Assembly: GCF_000007825.1 (NCBI RefSeq)
Contig: NC_004722.1
Coordinates: 2,458,501 to 2,522,500 of the forward strand
Length of the DNA stretch: 64,000 nt
Direction: 5' to 3'
From: Bacillus cereus ATCC 14579
GTDB lineage: Bacteria; Bacillota; Bacilli; Bacillales; Bacillaceae_G
This document shows, piece after piece, positions 43,434 through 52,657 of the stretch (the stretch's first letter is position 1; each line of letters opens with the position of its first letter). Both the position numbers and the translations under genes were made by a program. Below the pieces are notes generated by a model that had not been told where the DNA came from, searched no databases, and saw nothing but the letters and a program-made list of their open reading frames with translations.

Positions 43434-43543
43434 GTTATCACTGTTGGGTGCTAGCCAACGCTATAGCTTTAATTTTGGATGAATCTATTATACATTGTTT
43501 GAAATTTAGTGAGAATATATTTTTATAAAGTGAGAGGATATGA

Positions 43544-44470
43544 ATGGAACAATATAAGTTAGTTTTAGAAGGTGCGAAACAACTTAAGTGGGAAACAAAT
43601 GAAATTAAGGACATACAGGACGATGAAATTATCGTTAAAACAATCGCAGGATCGATAAGCATTGGGGCCGAGTTACCACAGTATAATGGATCCGATGTTA
43701 CAGATCCGCATCCTTTTTATCCAAGAAAAACTGGATATGAAAGTTATGGTGAAGTGATTGAAGTTGGTAATCAAGTAACACATGTAAACGTAGGTGATAA
43801 AGTAGTTTCTTTTTATGGACATGAAACGATAGGGATAGTTAAGGCGCATAAAGTAATTCGAGTGCCTAGTTCTATACAACCTAAAATTGCTTTATTATCT
43901 ATTCTTTCATGTGATGCCGCTAAAGGAGTATTGAAACTAAACCCGCGACAGGATGAAAAAGTACTTATAATTGGAATGGGAGTTATTGGTTTACTCGCTT
44001 GTTATTTCTTAAAATACTATGTAGGCATTGAGCACGTGGATGTTGTTGAGCCTAATAAAAATAGAAGAGATTTTGCAAAGAAGTTTGGTACGAAAAACAT
44101 ATATGATTCAGAAGAGAAAATAATAGAAACATATAATTATGGTTTCGAATGTTCTGCTACAAATAGTGGGTTCCATACTTTGCAAAAAGCTCTTAAAACT
44201 AATGGTAAAATATGTATACTGTCTGATGGTAATATAGAAGAACTAACATTAACTGCTAACTTTTATCAGAAAGAATTGCAAATTATTGGATCAAGTGACG
44301 GATACGATTATCAAAAACATGCAGATTGGTTTTTTGAAGAAATAGGAAAAACACCATTTATAGAGGAGATCTTTCAACATGAAATACATTATACTTCACT
44401 CATACAATGCTTTGATGAATTGAGTTTAGGGATAATTAAACCATTAAAAGTATATGTTTCATATGAATAA
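43544..44470 (+). CDS. Zinc-type alcohol dehydrogenase-like protein (MDR family)
   Basis: 308 residues, shorter than the ~340 of classical members. GroES-like N-terminus (GYESYGEVIEVGNQVTHVNVGDKVV) and a Rossmann domain (VLIIGMGVIGLLACYFLKYY). The usual catalytic zinc ligands (GHE) are not seen in order; GYE replaces GHE. NAD(P)-dependent oxidoreductase of unknown substrate; relatives act in sugar metabolism. Confidence 0.8.
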   Translation: MEQYKLVLEGAKQLKWETNEIKDIQDDEIIVKTIAGSISIGAELPQYNGSDVTDPHPFYPRKTGYESYGEVIEVGNQVTHVNVGDKVVSFYGHETIGIVKAHKVIRVPSSIQPKIALLSILSCDAAKGVLKLNPRQDEKVLIIGMGVIGLLACYFLKYYVGIEHVDVVEPNKNRRDFAKKFGTKNIYDSEEKIIETYNYGFECSATNSGFHTLQKALKTNGKICILSDGNIEELTLTANFYQKELQIIGSSDGYDYQKHADWFFEEIGKTPFIEEIFQHEIHYTSLIQCFDELSLGIIKPLKVYVSYE

Positions 44471-44551
44471 CGAAAAAAATGAGCAAATATTTGTCACATA
44501 CCTTACAAATGTTTCGTCACATTTATGATTATTAAATGAGGAGGAACATAT

Positions 44552-45409
44552 ATGAAAATATTTGTAGCAGGTGCAACTGGTGTAATAGGACGTTCTTTAT
44601 TGCCAATGTTAATAAAAAATGGGCATACGGTGTTTGCGATGATTCGTAATACTTCGCAAGTAGAAGCAATGAAAAGGTTGGGTGCCATACCAGTAATAGC
44701 TGATGTACTTAATAGAGAGGCTGTATTTTCTGTATTAGAAGAAACAAATCCCGATGTAGTTATTCATCAATTAACGTCATTGTCATCATGGAATTTTGAG
44801 GATAATGCAAAAATTAGAACAAAAGGCACTCGTAACCTTGTCGATGCCGCTAAAAATGTAGGGGTACAGAAAATAATCGCTCAAAGTATTTCATGGGCGT
44901 ATGAACCAGGGGATACATTTGCGACTGAAAAAGACTCACTACATATTACTGCTTCTATGCCTCGGCAAGTCACTGTTAATGGCATATTGAAATTAGAAAA
45001 AGCTGTTACTGAGTTACCTGAATCGGTTATACTTCGTTACGGCACATTATACGGACCAGGAACATGGTATGCGGAAAACGGATTAATAGCAAATCAAGTT
45101 CGTAATAATGAAATTATCGCATCAGACGGGATAAGCTCGTTTATACATGTTGAAGATGCTGCAAGAGCTACTATGCTATCCCTTAATTGGCCTTCAGGAA
45201 TCGTAAATATTGTAGATAATTATCCAGCAACTAGTAAAGAATGGTTACCAATATATGCAGCAGCGATAGGGGCACATAAGCCTAAAGTTCAAGATGGGAA
45301 AAATAGTTGGGAAAGAGGAGCTTCCAATAATAAGGCACGTAAAGAGTATGGATGGACACCTTTATTTCCATCATGGTCTGAAGGATTTAACAATTTAATA
45401 GGTAAGTAA
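44552..45409 (+). CDS. NAD(P)-dependent epimerase/dehydratase (extended SDR)
   Basis: 285 residues. TGxxGxxG-like start (FVAGATGVIGRSLLPML), Tyr of the usual YxxxK is not obvious in the expected place (QSISWAYEPG), then LRYGTLYGPGTWY and SFIHVEDAA, typical of the NAD-dependent epimerase family. GAGGAGG before the ATG. Substrate unknown. Confidence 0.85.
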   Translation: MKIFVAGATGVIGRSLLPMLIKNGHTVFAMIRNTSQVEAMKRLGAIPVIADVLNREAVFSVLEETNPDVVIHQLTSLSSWNFEDNAKIRTKGTRNLVDAAKNVGVQKIIAQSISWAYEPGDTFATEKDSLHITASMPRQVTVNGILKLEKAVTELPESVILRYGTLYGPGTWYAENGLIANQVRNNEIIASDGISSFIHVEDAARATMLSLNWPSGIVNIVDNYPATSKEWLPIYAAAIGAHKPKVQDGKNSWERGASNNKARKEYGWTPLFPSWSEGFNNLIGK

Positions 45410-45464
45410 AACACACCTTTAATGGCAATGATAGTAAAATACACCATTAAAGGATTGGGTTATT

Positions 45465-45965
45465 ATGAATATAATTTGGGAAGAAATTATTATATTAACT
45501 TTTACTGGAATAATTGTTTTGAAAATGACAGGTAGTACATCTGTGAGCCAAATGACAAGAGCTGAAATCATTATAGTTGTATCAATTGGCCGTATTATTG
45601 TAGAACCTGTATTAAGTAGAAAAGTAGTCCCATCTATATTCGCGGCTATCATATTTGCAAGCATATTACTTATCATTCATTTCTTTGAATTGAAATCAAG
45701 GAAGGTGGAACAATTTTTAAATGGAAGTAGCATTATAATTGTTGAAAACGGAGAGATTGTAAAAGAGAATTTGATGCAGGCAAAAATGTCGGAACAACAA
45801 CTTTATATGCAATTAAGAGAAAAAGGGATTCATGACGTAAAGAGTTTACAGCAAGTTACAGCGGAACCGAATGGTCGTATTGGTTATCAATTAATAAAAG
45901 AAGCACAACCAATAACTTTAGAAATGTTAGAAAAAGTATTAGATCGGTACAATATAAAAAGATAA
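45465..45965 (+). CDS. DUF421/YetF-family membrane protein
   Basis: 166 residues. Three N-terminal membrane helices (~5-22, 32-50, 56-74) followed by the conserved YetF cytoplasmic domain (EQFLNGSSIIIVENGEIVKENL...MQLREKGIHDVKSLQQVTAEPNGRI). The family occurs across Bacillus; some paralogues are spore-germination related, the role here is unknown. Terminator follows. Confidence 0.88.
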   Translation: MNIIWEEIIILTFTGIIVLKMTGSTSVSQMTRAEIIIVVSIGRIIVEPVLSRKVVPSIFAAIIFASILLIIHFFELKSRKVEQFLNGSSIIIVENGEIVKENLMQAKMSEQQLYMQLREKGIHDVKSLQQVTAEPNGRIGYQLIKEAQPITLEMLEKVLDRYNIKR

Positions 45966-45976
45966 TTTCTCGTGAG

Positions 45977-46013
45977 AAAAAGCCAATACTATAACGGAAG
46001 TATTGGCTTTTTT
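45977..46013 (+). terminator. Terminator after the DUF421 gene
   Basis: AAAAAGCCAATACT / AGTATTGGCTTTTT stem with a 7-8 base loop and T run. Confidence 0.92.
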
Positions 46014-46221
46014 ATTTTTCTACAAACGTAAGGATTAATAAAATAGGGTGGATTTTAAACCAATCATTATAATAGATATAGGCTTATAATTGTGCTATAT
46101 TCAATGGACTTATAGTGAATGTGGTAAAAAACTAATTTGGCATAGGTAGACGCAGCGTTAAAATTTATAAGTTTTTCATGTGATACTAAAAATGGATTGA
46201 AAATAAGGAGATAGATACATA

Positions 46222-46851
46222 ATGGAATTTTGGGAATCAAGTTTTATCGAAAAACAAACGATGTGGGGATTTGAACCTACAGAATCTGCAATTTTGACAA
46301 AAGATTTTTTTCTTGAAAAGAACGTTAAGAATATATTAGTTCCGGGTATTGGATATGGAAGAAATGCAAAGGTTTTTATCGATAATGGTATAAATGTAAC
46401 AGGTATTGAAATTTCGAAAACAGCAATCGATTTAGCAAGAGAAAACGGACTAGAAGATGTTAGTATGTATCACGGTTCAGTAAACGAAATGCCTTTTGAT
46501 AATAAACTGTATGATGGGATATTTAGTCATGCACTTCTTCATTTGTTGAATGAACAGGAAAGAGAGAAATTTATTGAAGATTGTTATAATCAGTTAAAAC
46601 CAGGCGGATATATGGTTTTTACAACTGTTTCTAAAAAAGCTCCCATGTACGGAAAAGGAAAACAGTTGGATAAAGATTATTATGAGATAATGGACGGTGT
46701 AAAAATGTTCTTTTATGATTCTGAATCTATAAAAAAAGATTTTAATCAATATAGATTAGTACAAGTTTCGGAAATTGATGAACCAAATAAGAACATGGCA
46801 AATAAACCTTCAATCAATTTCTTAATGATAAAATGTAAGAAAGAACGATAA
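46222..46851 (+). CDS. Class I SAM-dependent methyltransferase
   Basis: 209 residues, TehB-like: WESSFIEKQTMWGFEPTESA, motif I NILVPGIGYGRNAKVF, acidic GIEISKTAID, motif IV YDGIFSHALLHLL, then KPGGYMVFTTVS. TehB-like relatives methylate tellurite, thiols or toxic small molecules. AAGGAGATAG before the ATG. Confidence 0.88.
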   Translation: MEFWESSFIEKQTMWGFEPTESAILTKDFFLEKNVKNILVPGIGYGRNAKVFIDNGINVTGIEISKTAIDLARENGLEDVSMYHGSVNEMPFDNKLYDGIFSHALLHLLNEQEREKFIEDCYNQLKPGGYMVFTTVSKKAPMYGKGKQLDKDYYEIMDGVKMFFYDSESIKKDFNQYRLVQVSEIDEPNKNMANKPSINFLMIKCKKER

Positions 46852-46985
46852 CTAAAAGTTATTAAGAATGATTAAAGATGTTTATATATTGATTATGCAC
46901 AAATAAAAAGGACAAGCATATAATATAAATACCTTTTAACTTTAAGTAACCTTAACTTTCGTTAATAGGGTATCTCAAAATCCCC

Positions 46986-47017
46986 AAAAGAGCACTTGCG
47001 GAAACAAGTGCTCTTTT
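46986..47017 (+). terminator. Terminator (hairpin with T run)
   Basis: AAAAGAGCACTTG / CAAGTGCTCTTTT 13-bp stem, 6-base loop. It lies 135 bases after the methyltransferase and may also stop the convergent operon. Confidence 0.9.
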
Positions 47018-47103
47018 ATTTTTTGTTTCATAAATATTTATAGTTGCAAATTTCGTGCAATAAAAATAAATCTGAGAGAAATAATCATATCTTTATTATA
47101 CGA

Positions 47104-47805
47104 TTATTTCTGAACTACAAACGATATAGCATTTGTTTTTAATTGAATGTGTCTTTCATTTCGAACAATATCATAAGCTAATTCTTTTATTTCAACTTTT
47201 AGTTCTTTCCATTCTTTATAAATGCTTTTTAAAGTACTTATCATTTCTTCGGTTGAAAGATTAATTTCAATTAAAGCTTCTAATTCTTCATTCGTTATTG
47301 AATCAATTTCTTGTATGTTAGAGTTAATAATTAAACAATTAATACCGCCGTTTTTTGTACCTCTTTTCATAGAGTGGAGTACATTTTTAAAATCTTCTTC
47401 TGATCTGAAATGTTCTAAACTTGATACTGCAACGATATAATCATAAGCGTTAGAGTCAATATGATAGTTTTCAATTGCTGCTTCTTCTGTTTTTATAGCC
47501 TCGAATACATCATGTTCTTTGCTATAAATTTGTAGCTTTGTTAAAGCGGAATTAAGTAAATCAACACATGTAACGGTGCCGCTAGTATTTTTTATTTTTT
47601 TTGCAATTGGAATGCTATTTCTCCCAACGCCAGAGCCAAGGTCAAGTACTTGCAAGTTGTTTTGTCCGTCAAAGTGGTTCATCAAGTCCATAACCGTTTT
47701 AACTGGTTTGAAAAGCCAAGAGCCAGCTTCAAACAGTTTATATTGTTCATAGCAAAGGTCGTGATATTTCTTTTCTTCTTGTCTTATGTAATCGATACGG
47801 TTCAC
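47104..47805 (-). CDS. Class I SAM-dependent methyltransferase
   Basis: 233 residues. Motif I LQVLDLGSGVGRNSIPI, acidic CVDLLNSAL, motif IV AYDYIVAVSSLEHF, then KNGGINCLII. The gene overlaps the preceding SMP-30 gene by 4 bases (start inside its stop), so the two are translationally coupled and probably share a pathway. The acceptor is unknown. Confidence 0.87.
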   Translation of the reverse strand: MNRIDYIRQEEKKYHDLCYEQYKLFEAGSWLFKPVKTVMDLMNHFDGQNNLQVLDLGSGVGRNSIPIAKKIKNTSGTVTCVDLLNSALTKLQIYSKEHDVFEAIKTEEAAIENYHIDSNAYDYIVAVSSLEHFRSEEDFKNVLHSMKRGTKNGGINCLIINSNIQEIDSITNEELEALIEINLSTEEMISTLKSIYKEWKELKVEIKELAYDIVRNERHIQLKTNAISFVVQK

Positions 47806-48704
47806 ATTGTTTCAGCTCCAATATTTTTATTGCAAAATGAATAGGTGGGACAGCCTTTAACATTTGTTTGAATTCGAAAAATACCACCAGCATGTGGATA
47901 CTCTTTTAATTCGTTATCACTCATTCTTGTTCTGGCTGTTGTAACATATAAATCTGTTAAATTAGGCCCACCAAATGTACATGATGTTACATATAACGCG
48001 GGAATTGGAATGCTTAATATTTGTTCTCCAGTAAAGGGATTCCATCTAGTTATTTTTGAACCTCCCCAATGTGCAATCCATAAACAACCTTCTTCGTCAA
48101 TTGTCATACCATCAGGTAGACCATCATTTTCAGAGAAATTGATTACATCACTTGGATTATGAATGTCTCCAGTACGTATATTATATTGATAGCGAACCAC
48201 TTTTTTAGTAGGTGTATCTATAAAGTAAAAGTATGTATGATCAGGTGACCAAGCAATTCCATTTGATGTATTTACATGTGAAACTTTTTTCTCTACACTT
48301 AAATTATGATGTAAACAATACAAGGAACCTGCAGCATTCATACCGTATGTATCTGTAGAACCTGCCCAGAAACGACCAGCTGGATCACATTTTCCATCAT
48401 TGAAACGATTTTCTATTAAATGTGGTTCAGGGTCAAAAATATGTGTCAGTTTTTCTGTATTTACATTAATAGAATAAAAGCCGTTTTCCATAGCTAAGAG
48501 TAGTACATCCTCTAAATATGGAACAACACAGCCAATTTGTTGATTGAGAACAATTACTCGGTTCGTATTAGCGGTAGGATTATATATGCATAATTTTCTC
48601 TCCATAATATCAACCCAATATAAAAGTTGCTTTTTTCCATTCCAACATGGTCCTTCGGCTAAACTTGCTTTAGCATCTAAAACTAATTCTATATTACTGA
48701 ACAA
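47802..48704 (-). CDS. SMP-30/gluconolactonase-like protein
   Basis: About 300 residues, six-bladed beta-propeller of the SMP-30/regucalcin family that hydrolyses sugar lactones with a divalent metal. Metal and catalytic residues: Glu in LAEGPCWNGK, Asn in NRFNDGKCDPAGRFWAGS, Asn in SNGIAWSPD, Asp in NDGLPDGMTID. A TTG at 48704 is chosen because CGAGGTGA lies 6-8 bases upstream; GTG 48713 is within that site. Coupled to the methyltransferase gene. Confidence 0.87.
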   Translation of the reverse strand: MFSNIELVLDAKASLAEGPCWNGKKQLLYWVDIMERKLCIYNPTANTNRVIVLNQQIGCVVPYLEDVLLLAMENGFYSINVNTEKLTHIFDPEPHLIENRFNDGKCDPAGRFWAGSTDTYGMNAAGSLYCLHHNLSVEKKVSHVNTSNGIAWSPDHTYFYFIDTPTKKVVRYQYNIRTGDIHNPSDVINFSENDGLPDGMTIDEEGCLWIAHWGGSKITRWNPFTGEQILSIPIPALYVTSCTFGGPNLTDLYVTTARTRMSDNELKEYPHAGGIFRIQTNVKGCPTYSFCNKNIGAETM

Positions 48705-48846
48705 GATGTTCACCTCGCGTTATAAGATATTAATATAATTCGATAAGAATAGAGGTAAACCTTTTAGTCAAAGGATATTAAAATTTATACTGTAGAAAAA
48801 TGACCTTCTCAAGTGATTAAAAAAGTGTATAAACAAGGAGAGGAAA

Positions 48847-49017
48847 ATGCATATGATGTTTTATGAGATTGTTTGCTTTTCTTGTAAGAATATATTTCGT
48901 GTTTACGAAGGCAGTGAAAAATATAAGCGATTTAAAGAGAAACCAAAAGGGGCATATTGTTGTGATGAGTGTAGCCACAAAATTCAATTAGAAGCGATAA
49001 AGAATTTTTTTAGATAA
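48847..49017 (+). CDS. 56-residue zinc-ribbon protein (YlaI/DUF2197-like)
   Basis: Starts MHMMFYEIVCFSCKNIFRVY; two Cys pairs (C11-x-x-C14 and C42-x-x-C45, with C41) suggest a zinc ribbon. The KYKRFKEKPKGAYCCDECSHKI stretch matches DUF2197/YlaI proteins as I recall them. GGAGAGG precedes the ATG. A small nucleic-acid or protein-binding role is inferred. Confidence 0.75.
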   Translation: MHMMFYEIVCFSCKNIFRVYEGSEKYKRFKEKPKGAYCCDECSHKIQLEAIKNFFR

Positions 49018-49042
49018 TTTTACGATTTCGATTCGGAAAAGT

Positions 49043-49071
49043 TTGACAATAAAAGTGTTATAAATTATCAT
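49043..49071 (+). promoter_or_regulatory. Sigma-A promoter of the lysK T-box transcript
   Basis: TTGACA (49043-49048), 17-base spacer, TATCAT (49066-49071). Confidence 0.8.
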
Positions 49072-49084
49072 ATTAAAAAACTAA

Positions 49085-49371
49085 TATTTAAGGCATAGAA
49101 GAGAAGAGTAGTTAAGAAAGAATACGTACAGAGAGCTCTGGTAGCTGAGAAAGAGCGGTATACATCTTAATGAAAAAAGACTTGGAGCTGCGCAAGGAAC
49201 TAATTTATTTAGGGATGGTGCGACGGGTTCTCCCGTTATAGAGATAGGGTATAAGCATATTTTGCCGTACCTGAAGAGGTTAATATGGTGACATATTAAC
49301 AAACTGAGGTGGTACCGCGAAGCTAACAACTCTCGTCCTCAAGATGAATAATCTTGGGGGTGGGAGTTTTT
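49085..49371 (+). promoter_or_regulatory. T-box riboswitch controlling lysyl-tRNA synthetase
   Basis: The leader contains the stem I AGAGAG...GCTG features (49130-49165), a likely specifier region around 49172-49182 (AAAAAAG, consistent with a Lys codon AAA/AAG), the conserved T-box GAGGTGGTACCGCG (49306-49319) and a terminator (CTCTCGTCCTCAAGAT / ATCTTGGGGGTGGGAG, then TTTTTTT). Uncharged tRNA-Lys stabilises the antiterminator so that lysK is expressed when lysine is short. A T-box ahead of class I LysRS is known in the B. cereus group. Confidence 0.93.
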
Positions 49372-49424
49372 TTGTTGCATAAAACTGGAAATGAGAAACA
49401 AAAAATAATTGAGGTGAGTAATAT

Positions 49425-50978
49425 ATGCATTGGGCGTATGAAGTAGCACATGAATTAATTAGGAAACATCCAAATAAAGAAATGTTTGTTTGTGCATCTG
49501 GAATTAGTCCGTCAGGTTCTGTTCATATTGGGAACTTTCGTGAAATCGTAACGACTTATTTCGTAGTAAGAGCACTTCAAGATTTAGGGAAAAAGACTCG
49601 TTTTATATTTTCGTGGGATGATTATGATAGGTTTAGAAAAGTTCCAAAAAATATTGATCCATCTTTTGCAAAGTATATTGGTATGCCATACTGTGATATT
49701 CCAGATCCGTATGGATGTCATAACTCGTATGCGGAGCATTTTGAAAAAGAGTTTGAAAAATCGCTTCAAGCATTTGGAATTGAAGTAGAATTTATTTATC
49801 AACATGATGAATATAGAAGCGGAAGGTATAACAAAAATATATTAGAGGCCTTGTATAAACGAAAAGAAATATATGATATTTTAATGGGTTTTAAAACTAG
49901 AGAGTGTAGTGAAGAAGAGCGAGAGAGCTTTTATCCAGCTACATTATATTGTGAGAGATGCGGAAAAGATACAACAACTATTACACATTTTGATGAAGTA
50001 TTAAAAACAGTCCGGTATGAATGTGAATGCGGAAATGAAAAAGAGTTATCCGTATTAAATACAAATAAAATGAAACTAAACTGGAAAATCGATTGGCCGA
50101 TGAGATGGATGATAGAGGATGTTATTTTTGAACCGGGCGGTAGAGATCATTCATCAGAAACGGGTAGTTATAATGTATCAAAAGAAATTGCAAGGAAAAT
50201 ATTCAATCGAGAAGTGCCTCATTACGTTGCTTACGATTTTATTGGTATTAAAGGGAATCATGAAAAAATGTCTAGTTCTTCAGGGAATAGTATTACACCA
50301 AGCAATTTATTGAAAGTGTATATACCAGAAGTAATTCTCTTTATGTTTGCAAAATACAAACCAGGCGCTGCTTTTCATATTGGGTTGGATGAAGATGTGA
50401 TTCGTAATTATACAGAGTATGAGCGATTGAAAGATAGTTATGAAAATAAAACGCTCAAAAATGAAGATTTATTTGATGCAATTAAAATCTCTAGAGTTGA
50501 TAGTGAGATTAAAGAATATCCGAAATTTAATCAAGTAGCAGGAACGTTACCATTATTAAATTTTGATTCAACTATTTTACAGGGGATATTAAAGAAAATA
50601 GATAGGAGCTATGCATTAGATGAAATGAGAGCGATAAGTAATCGCGCAGAGTATTGGATAAGAAACTTTCAATCTGAAAAATTAATCGCGGTAAATGAGG
50701 AGAAAAATGCAGAGTTTTACTACACATTAGATGAAAGGCAGAAAGAATGGCTAGTAGAAGTTTGTAAAATACTTCGTTCTAATAAAGATTACTCTAACTT
50801 AATGGAGCAATTATATGGGATTTGTCATCATGAAAATAAAAAAATAATGAAAGAAAATCAAAAACAATTATTCACTATTATATATAAGCTCATTATGAAT
50901 CAATCAAATGGTCCTCGTATACCATTATTAATACATGTAGTAGGCATAGAAAATTTCATCACACTATTAGATTTCTAA
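49425..50978 (+). CDS. lysK: Class I lysyl-tRNA synthetase
   Basis: 517 residues. HIGH-like motif SPSGSVHIGNF (~27-37), KMSKS-like motif EKMSSSSG (~285), zinc-type Cys pairs (CERCGKD, CECGNE). Class I LysRS is archaeal-type and lies beside the class II enzyme in this group; it charges tRNA-Lys with lysine. Expression depends on the T-box upstream. It has its own terminator shared with cwlJ. Confidence 0.95.
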   Translation: MHWAYEVAHELIRKHPNKEMFVCASGISPSGSVHIGNFREIVTTYFVVRALQDLGKKTRFIFSWDDYDRFRKVPKNIDPSFAKYIGMPYCDIPDPYGCHNSYAEHFEKEFEKSLQAFGIEVEFIYQHDEYRSGRYNKNILEALYKRKEIYDILMGFKTRECSEEERESFYPATLYCERCGKDTTTITHFDEVLKTVRYECECGNEKELSVLNTNKMKLNWKIDWPMRWMIEDVIFEPGGRDHSSETGSYNVSKEIARKIFNREVPHYVAYDFIGIKGNHEKMSSSSGNSITPSNLLKVYIPEVILFMFAKYKPGAAFHIGLDEDVIRNYTEYERLKDSYENKTLKNEDLFDAIKISRVDSEIKEYPKFNQVAGTLPLLNFDSTILQGILKKIDRSYALDEMRAISNRAEYWIRNFQSEKLIAVNEEKNAEFYYTLDERQKEWLVEVCKILRSNKDYSNLMEQLYGICHHENKKIMKENQKQLFTIIYKLIMNQSNGPRIPLLIHVVGIENFITLLDF

Positions 50979-50991
50979 AACACAGTTAAAA

Positions 50992-51029
50992 GCAACGCAA
51001 GTACCAAAATTTCTAAGTACTTGCGTTGC
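50992..51029. terminator. Bidirectional terminator between lysK and cwlJ
   Basis: GCAACGCAAGTAC / GTACTTGCGTTGC 13-bp perfect stem. The right arm covers the last codons of the minus-strand cwlJ gene. Confidence 0.85.
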
Positions 51030-51465
51030 AAATTTTACTATCGTGAATACATTTCGGACATTCATCACCACTTGGTTCATAAAAACAATGGCTTTTAAAC
51101 TGTCCTACAAATGGCTGATTATACCATTCAGGCGGACAAGCTCCAACTGGACGGAAATACCAAAGAGCCCATCGTGCAGGCCAGCGCCATTGACCTTGTA
51201 AAACTTTTCGTGCGATTTCTTTTTCTGATTCACGAGCGCGTTGATAAAAATATCCATATTGTACTGCTTCAAATCCGCCGGGGCTTTGATATACAGCGTC
51301 TCGTACGGTACGGAGTTGTTTAAAATCTAAGCAATCACAAAATACACGGTTTACTACTACGCAGCCAACTAACTCCTCACCTTGGCGACCTTCGCCTTCA
51401 GCTTCAGCACGAATTAATCGAGCTAGTAAATCAACATCACTTTCGTTGTATGGAATAAGGGGCAT
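51013..51465 (-). CDS. cwlJ: Spore cortex-lytic hydrolase CwlJ
   Basis: 150 residues, SleB/CwlJ family (LARLIRAEAEGEGRQGEELVGCVVVNRV...YQSPGGFEAVQYGYF...WALWYFRP). Acts in the spore during germination to open cortex peptidoglycan. The catalytic Glu is in RAEAEGE. No signal peptide, as usual for CwlJ. The B. cereus group often has two CwlJ genes; with no gerQ next to it, this may be the second. Cys-rich C-terminus (CPKCIHDSKIC). Confidence 0.92.
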   Translation of the reverse strand: MPLIPYNESDVDLLARLIRAEAEGEGRQGEELVGCVVVNRVFCDCLDFKQLRTVRDAVYQSPGGFEAVQYGYFYQRARESEKEIARKVLQGQWRWPARWALWYFRPVGACPPEWYNQPFVGQFKSHCFYEPSGDECPKCIHDSKICNAST

Positions 51466-51615
51466 AGTGATACCACCTTTCTGTTATAGTAAAGAGTGTA
51501 TGTTATAAAACAATCTGCGTGCTTTTTTACATAAAAATAACATTTAATTTTAAGAGGAGCTTGTATAAAAAAAGCTAATTAGTAATAGTAGATAAATATA
51601 AAAGGGAGAGGTATT

Positions 51616-52530
51616 ATGTATCGAATTCATAAAGACCATATCATTTACTCAATGTCACCAGAAAATAAGCCGTGTATGGAAGTAGAAATTGGGAGCAGTC
51701 TTGTATTTGAAACATATGATTGCTTTGAAAATCAAATCGATTCTGAAGATGTTGTGTTACAAGAATTAGATTGGAACCGAATTAATCCAGCGACTGGACC
51801 TGTATATGTTAAAGGAGCAGAACCTGGCGATATATTAGTCGTAACGATTGAAAAAATTGAAATTGCAGAGCAGGGCGTTTTAACTACAGGTGCAAACCTT
51901 GGTGTAATGGGTGATGAGTTAAATGAAAATACAGTGAAAATTGTCCCAATACATAATGAATATGTTTTGTTTTCAAGTGAACTACAAATCCCGATTAATC
52001 CAATGATTGGGGTAATTGGTACTGCACCGAAAGAAGAGAGCATTTCATGTGGCAAACCGCATGATCACGGCGGGAATATGGACTGTAAAGAAATTAAAGA
52101 AGGAACAACATTACTACTACCAGTTAATGTCCCAGGAGCACTATTAGCATTAGGTGATTTACACGCAGCAATGGGTGATGGTGAAATTGGTGTTAGTGGT
52201 GTAGAGGTTGCTGGTGAGGTAACGGTAACAGTTCAAATTATAAAAGGAAAACAATGGCCATTACCAATGGCTATTCAAAAAGAAAAAATGATGACGATTG
52301 CTTCAGAGAAATTGTTAGATGATGCAGCAAATCGTGCTGTACGTAATATGGTGACATTTTTACATGAAGAATTAGCAATGTCTAAAGCTGATGCAACGCT
52401 TTTATTATCGGCAGTAGGTAATTTAAAAGTTTGCCAAGTTGTGGATCCGCTGAAAACAGCGCGTATGGAACTAGGAATGGATTATGTGGAGAAACTAGGA
52501 TTTACTTTTAGTAAATTTCACATTAAATAG
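51616..52530 (+). CDS. Acetamidase/formamidase-family protein
   Basis: 304 residues of the FmdA_AmdA family: KGAEPGDILVVTIEKIE, FSSELQIPINPMIGVIGTAP, CGKPHDHGGNMDCKEI (metal or active-site His/Asp), LALGDLHAAMGDGEI. It hydrolyses short amides to acid plus ammonia. GGGAGAGG before the ATG. Single gene with terminator. Confidence 0.93.
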   Translation: MYRIHKDHIIYSMSPENKPCMEVEIGSSLVFETYDCFENQIDSEDVVLQELDWNRINPATGPVYVKGAEPGDILVVTIEKIEIAEQGVLTTGANLGVMGDELNENTVKIVPIHNEYVLFSSELQIPINPMIGVIGTAPKEESISCGKPHDHGGNMDCKEIKEGTTLLLPVNVPGALLALGDLHAAMGDGEIGVSGVEVAGEVTVTVQIIKGKQWPLPMAIQKEKMMTIASEKLLDDAANRAVRNMVTFLHEELAMSKADATLLLSAVGNLKVCQVVDPLKTARMELGMDYVEKLGFTFSKFHIK

Positions 52531-52540
52531 ATAAGGGACG

Positions 52541-52576
52541 AAAAAGGATACTTTTGTATAAAAGCATCCTTTTTTT
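52541..52576 (+). terminator. Terminator after the amidase gene
   Basis: AAAAAGGAT-CTTTT / AAAAG-ATCCTTTTT stem with one mismatch, 4-base loop. Confidence 0.88.
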
Positions 52577-52657
52577 AATTTACTGATTTTGTGAAAAGAG
52601 GTAGTATTTATTTTATATAAGTATATTTGAGATTGTGGATTAAAAAGGAGTTCAATA

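Noticed and set aside
45416..45452. CCTTTAATGG / CCATTAAAGG hairpin before the DUF421 gene
   Set aside because: The stem is only 10 bp with a 17-base loop and no T run; not called as a terminator.
24076..47805. Four methyltransferases suggesting a biosynthetic cluster
   Set aside because: They are scattered, in separate transcripts and from different subfamilies, with no shared biosynthetic neighbours.
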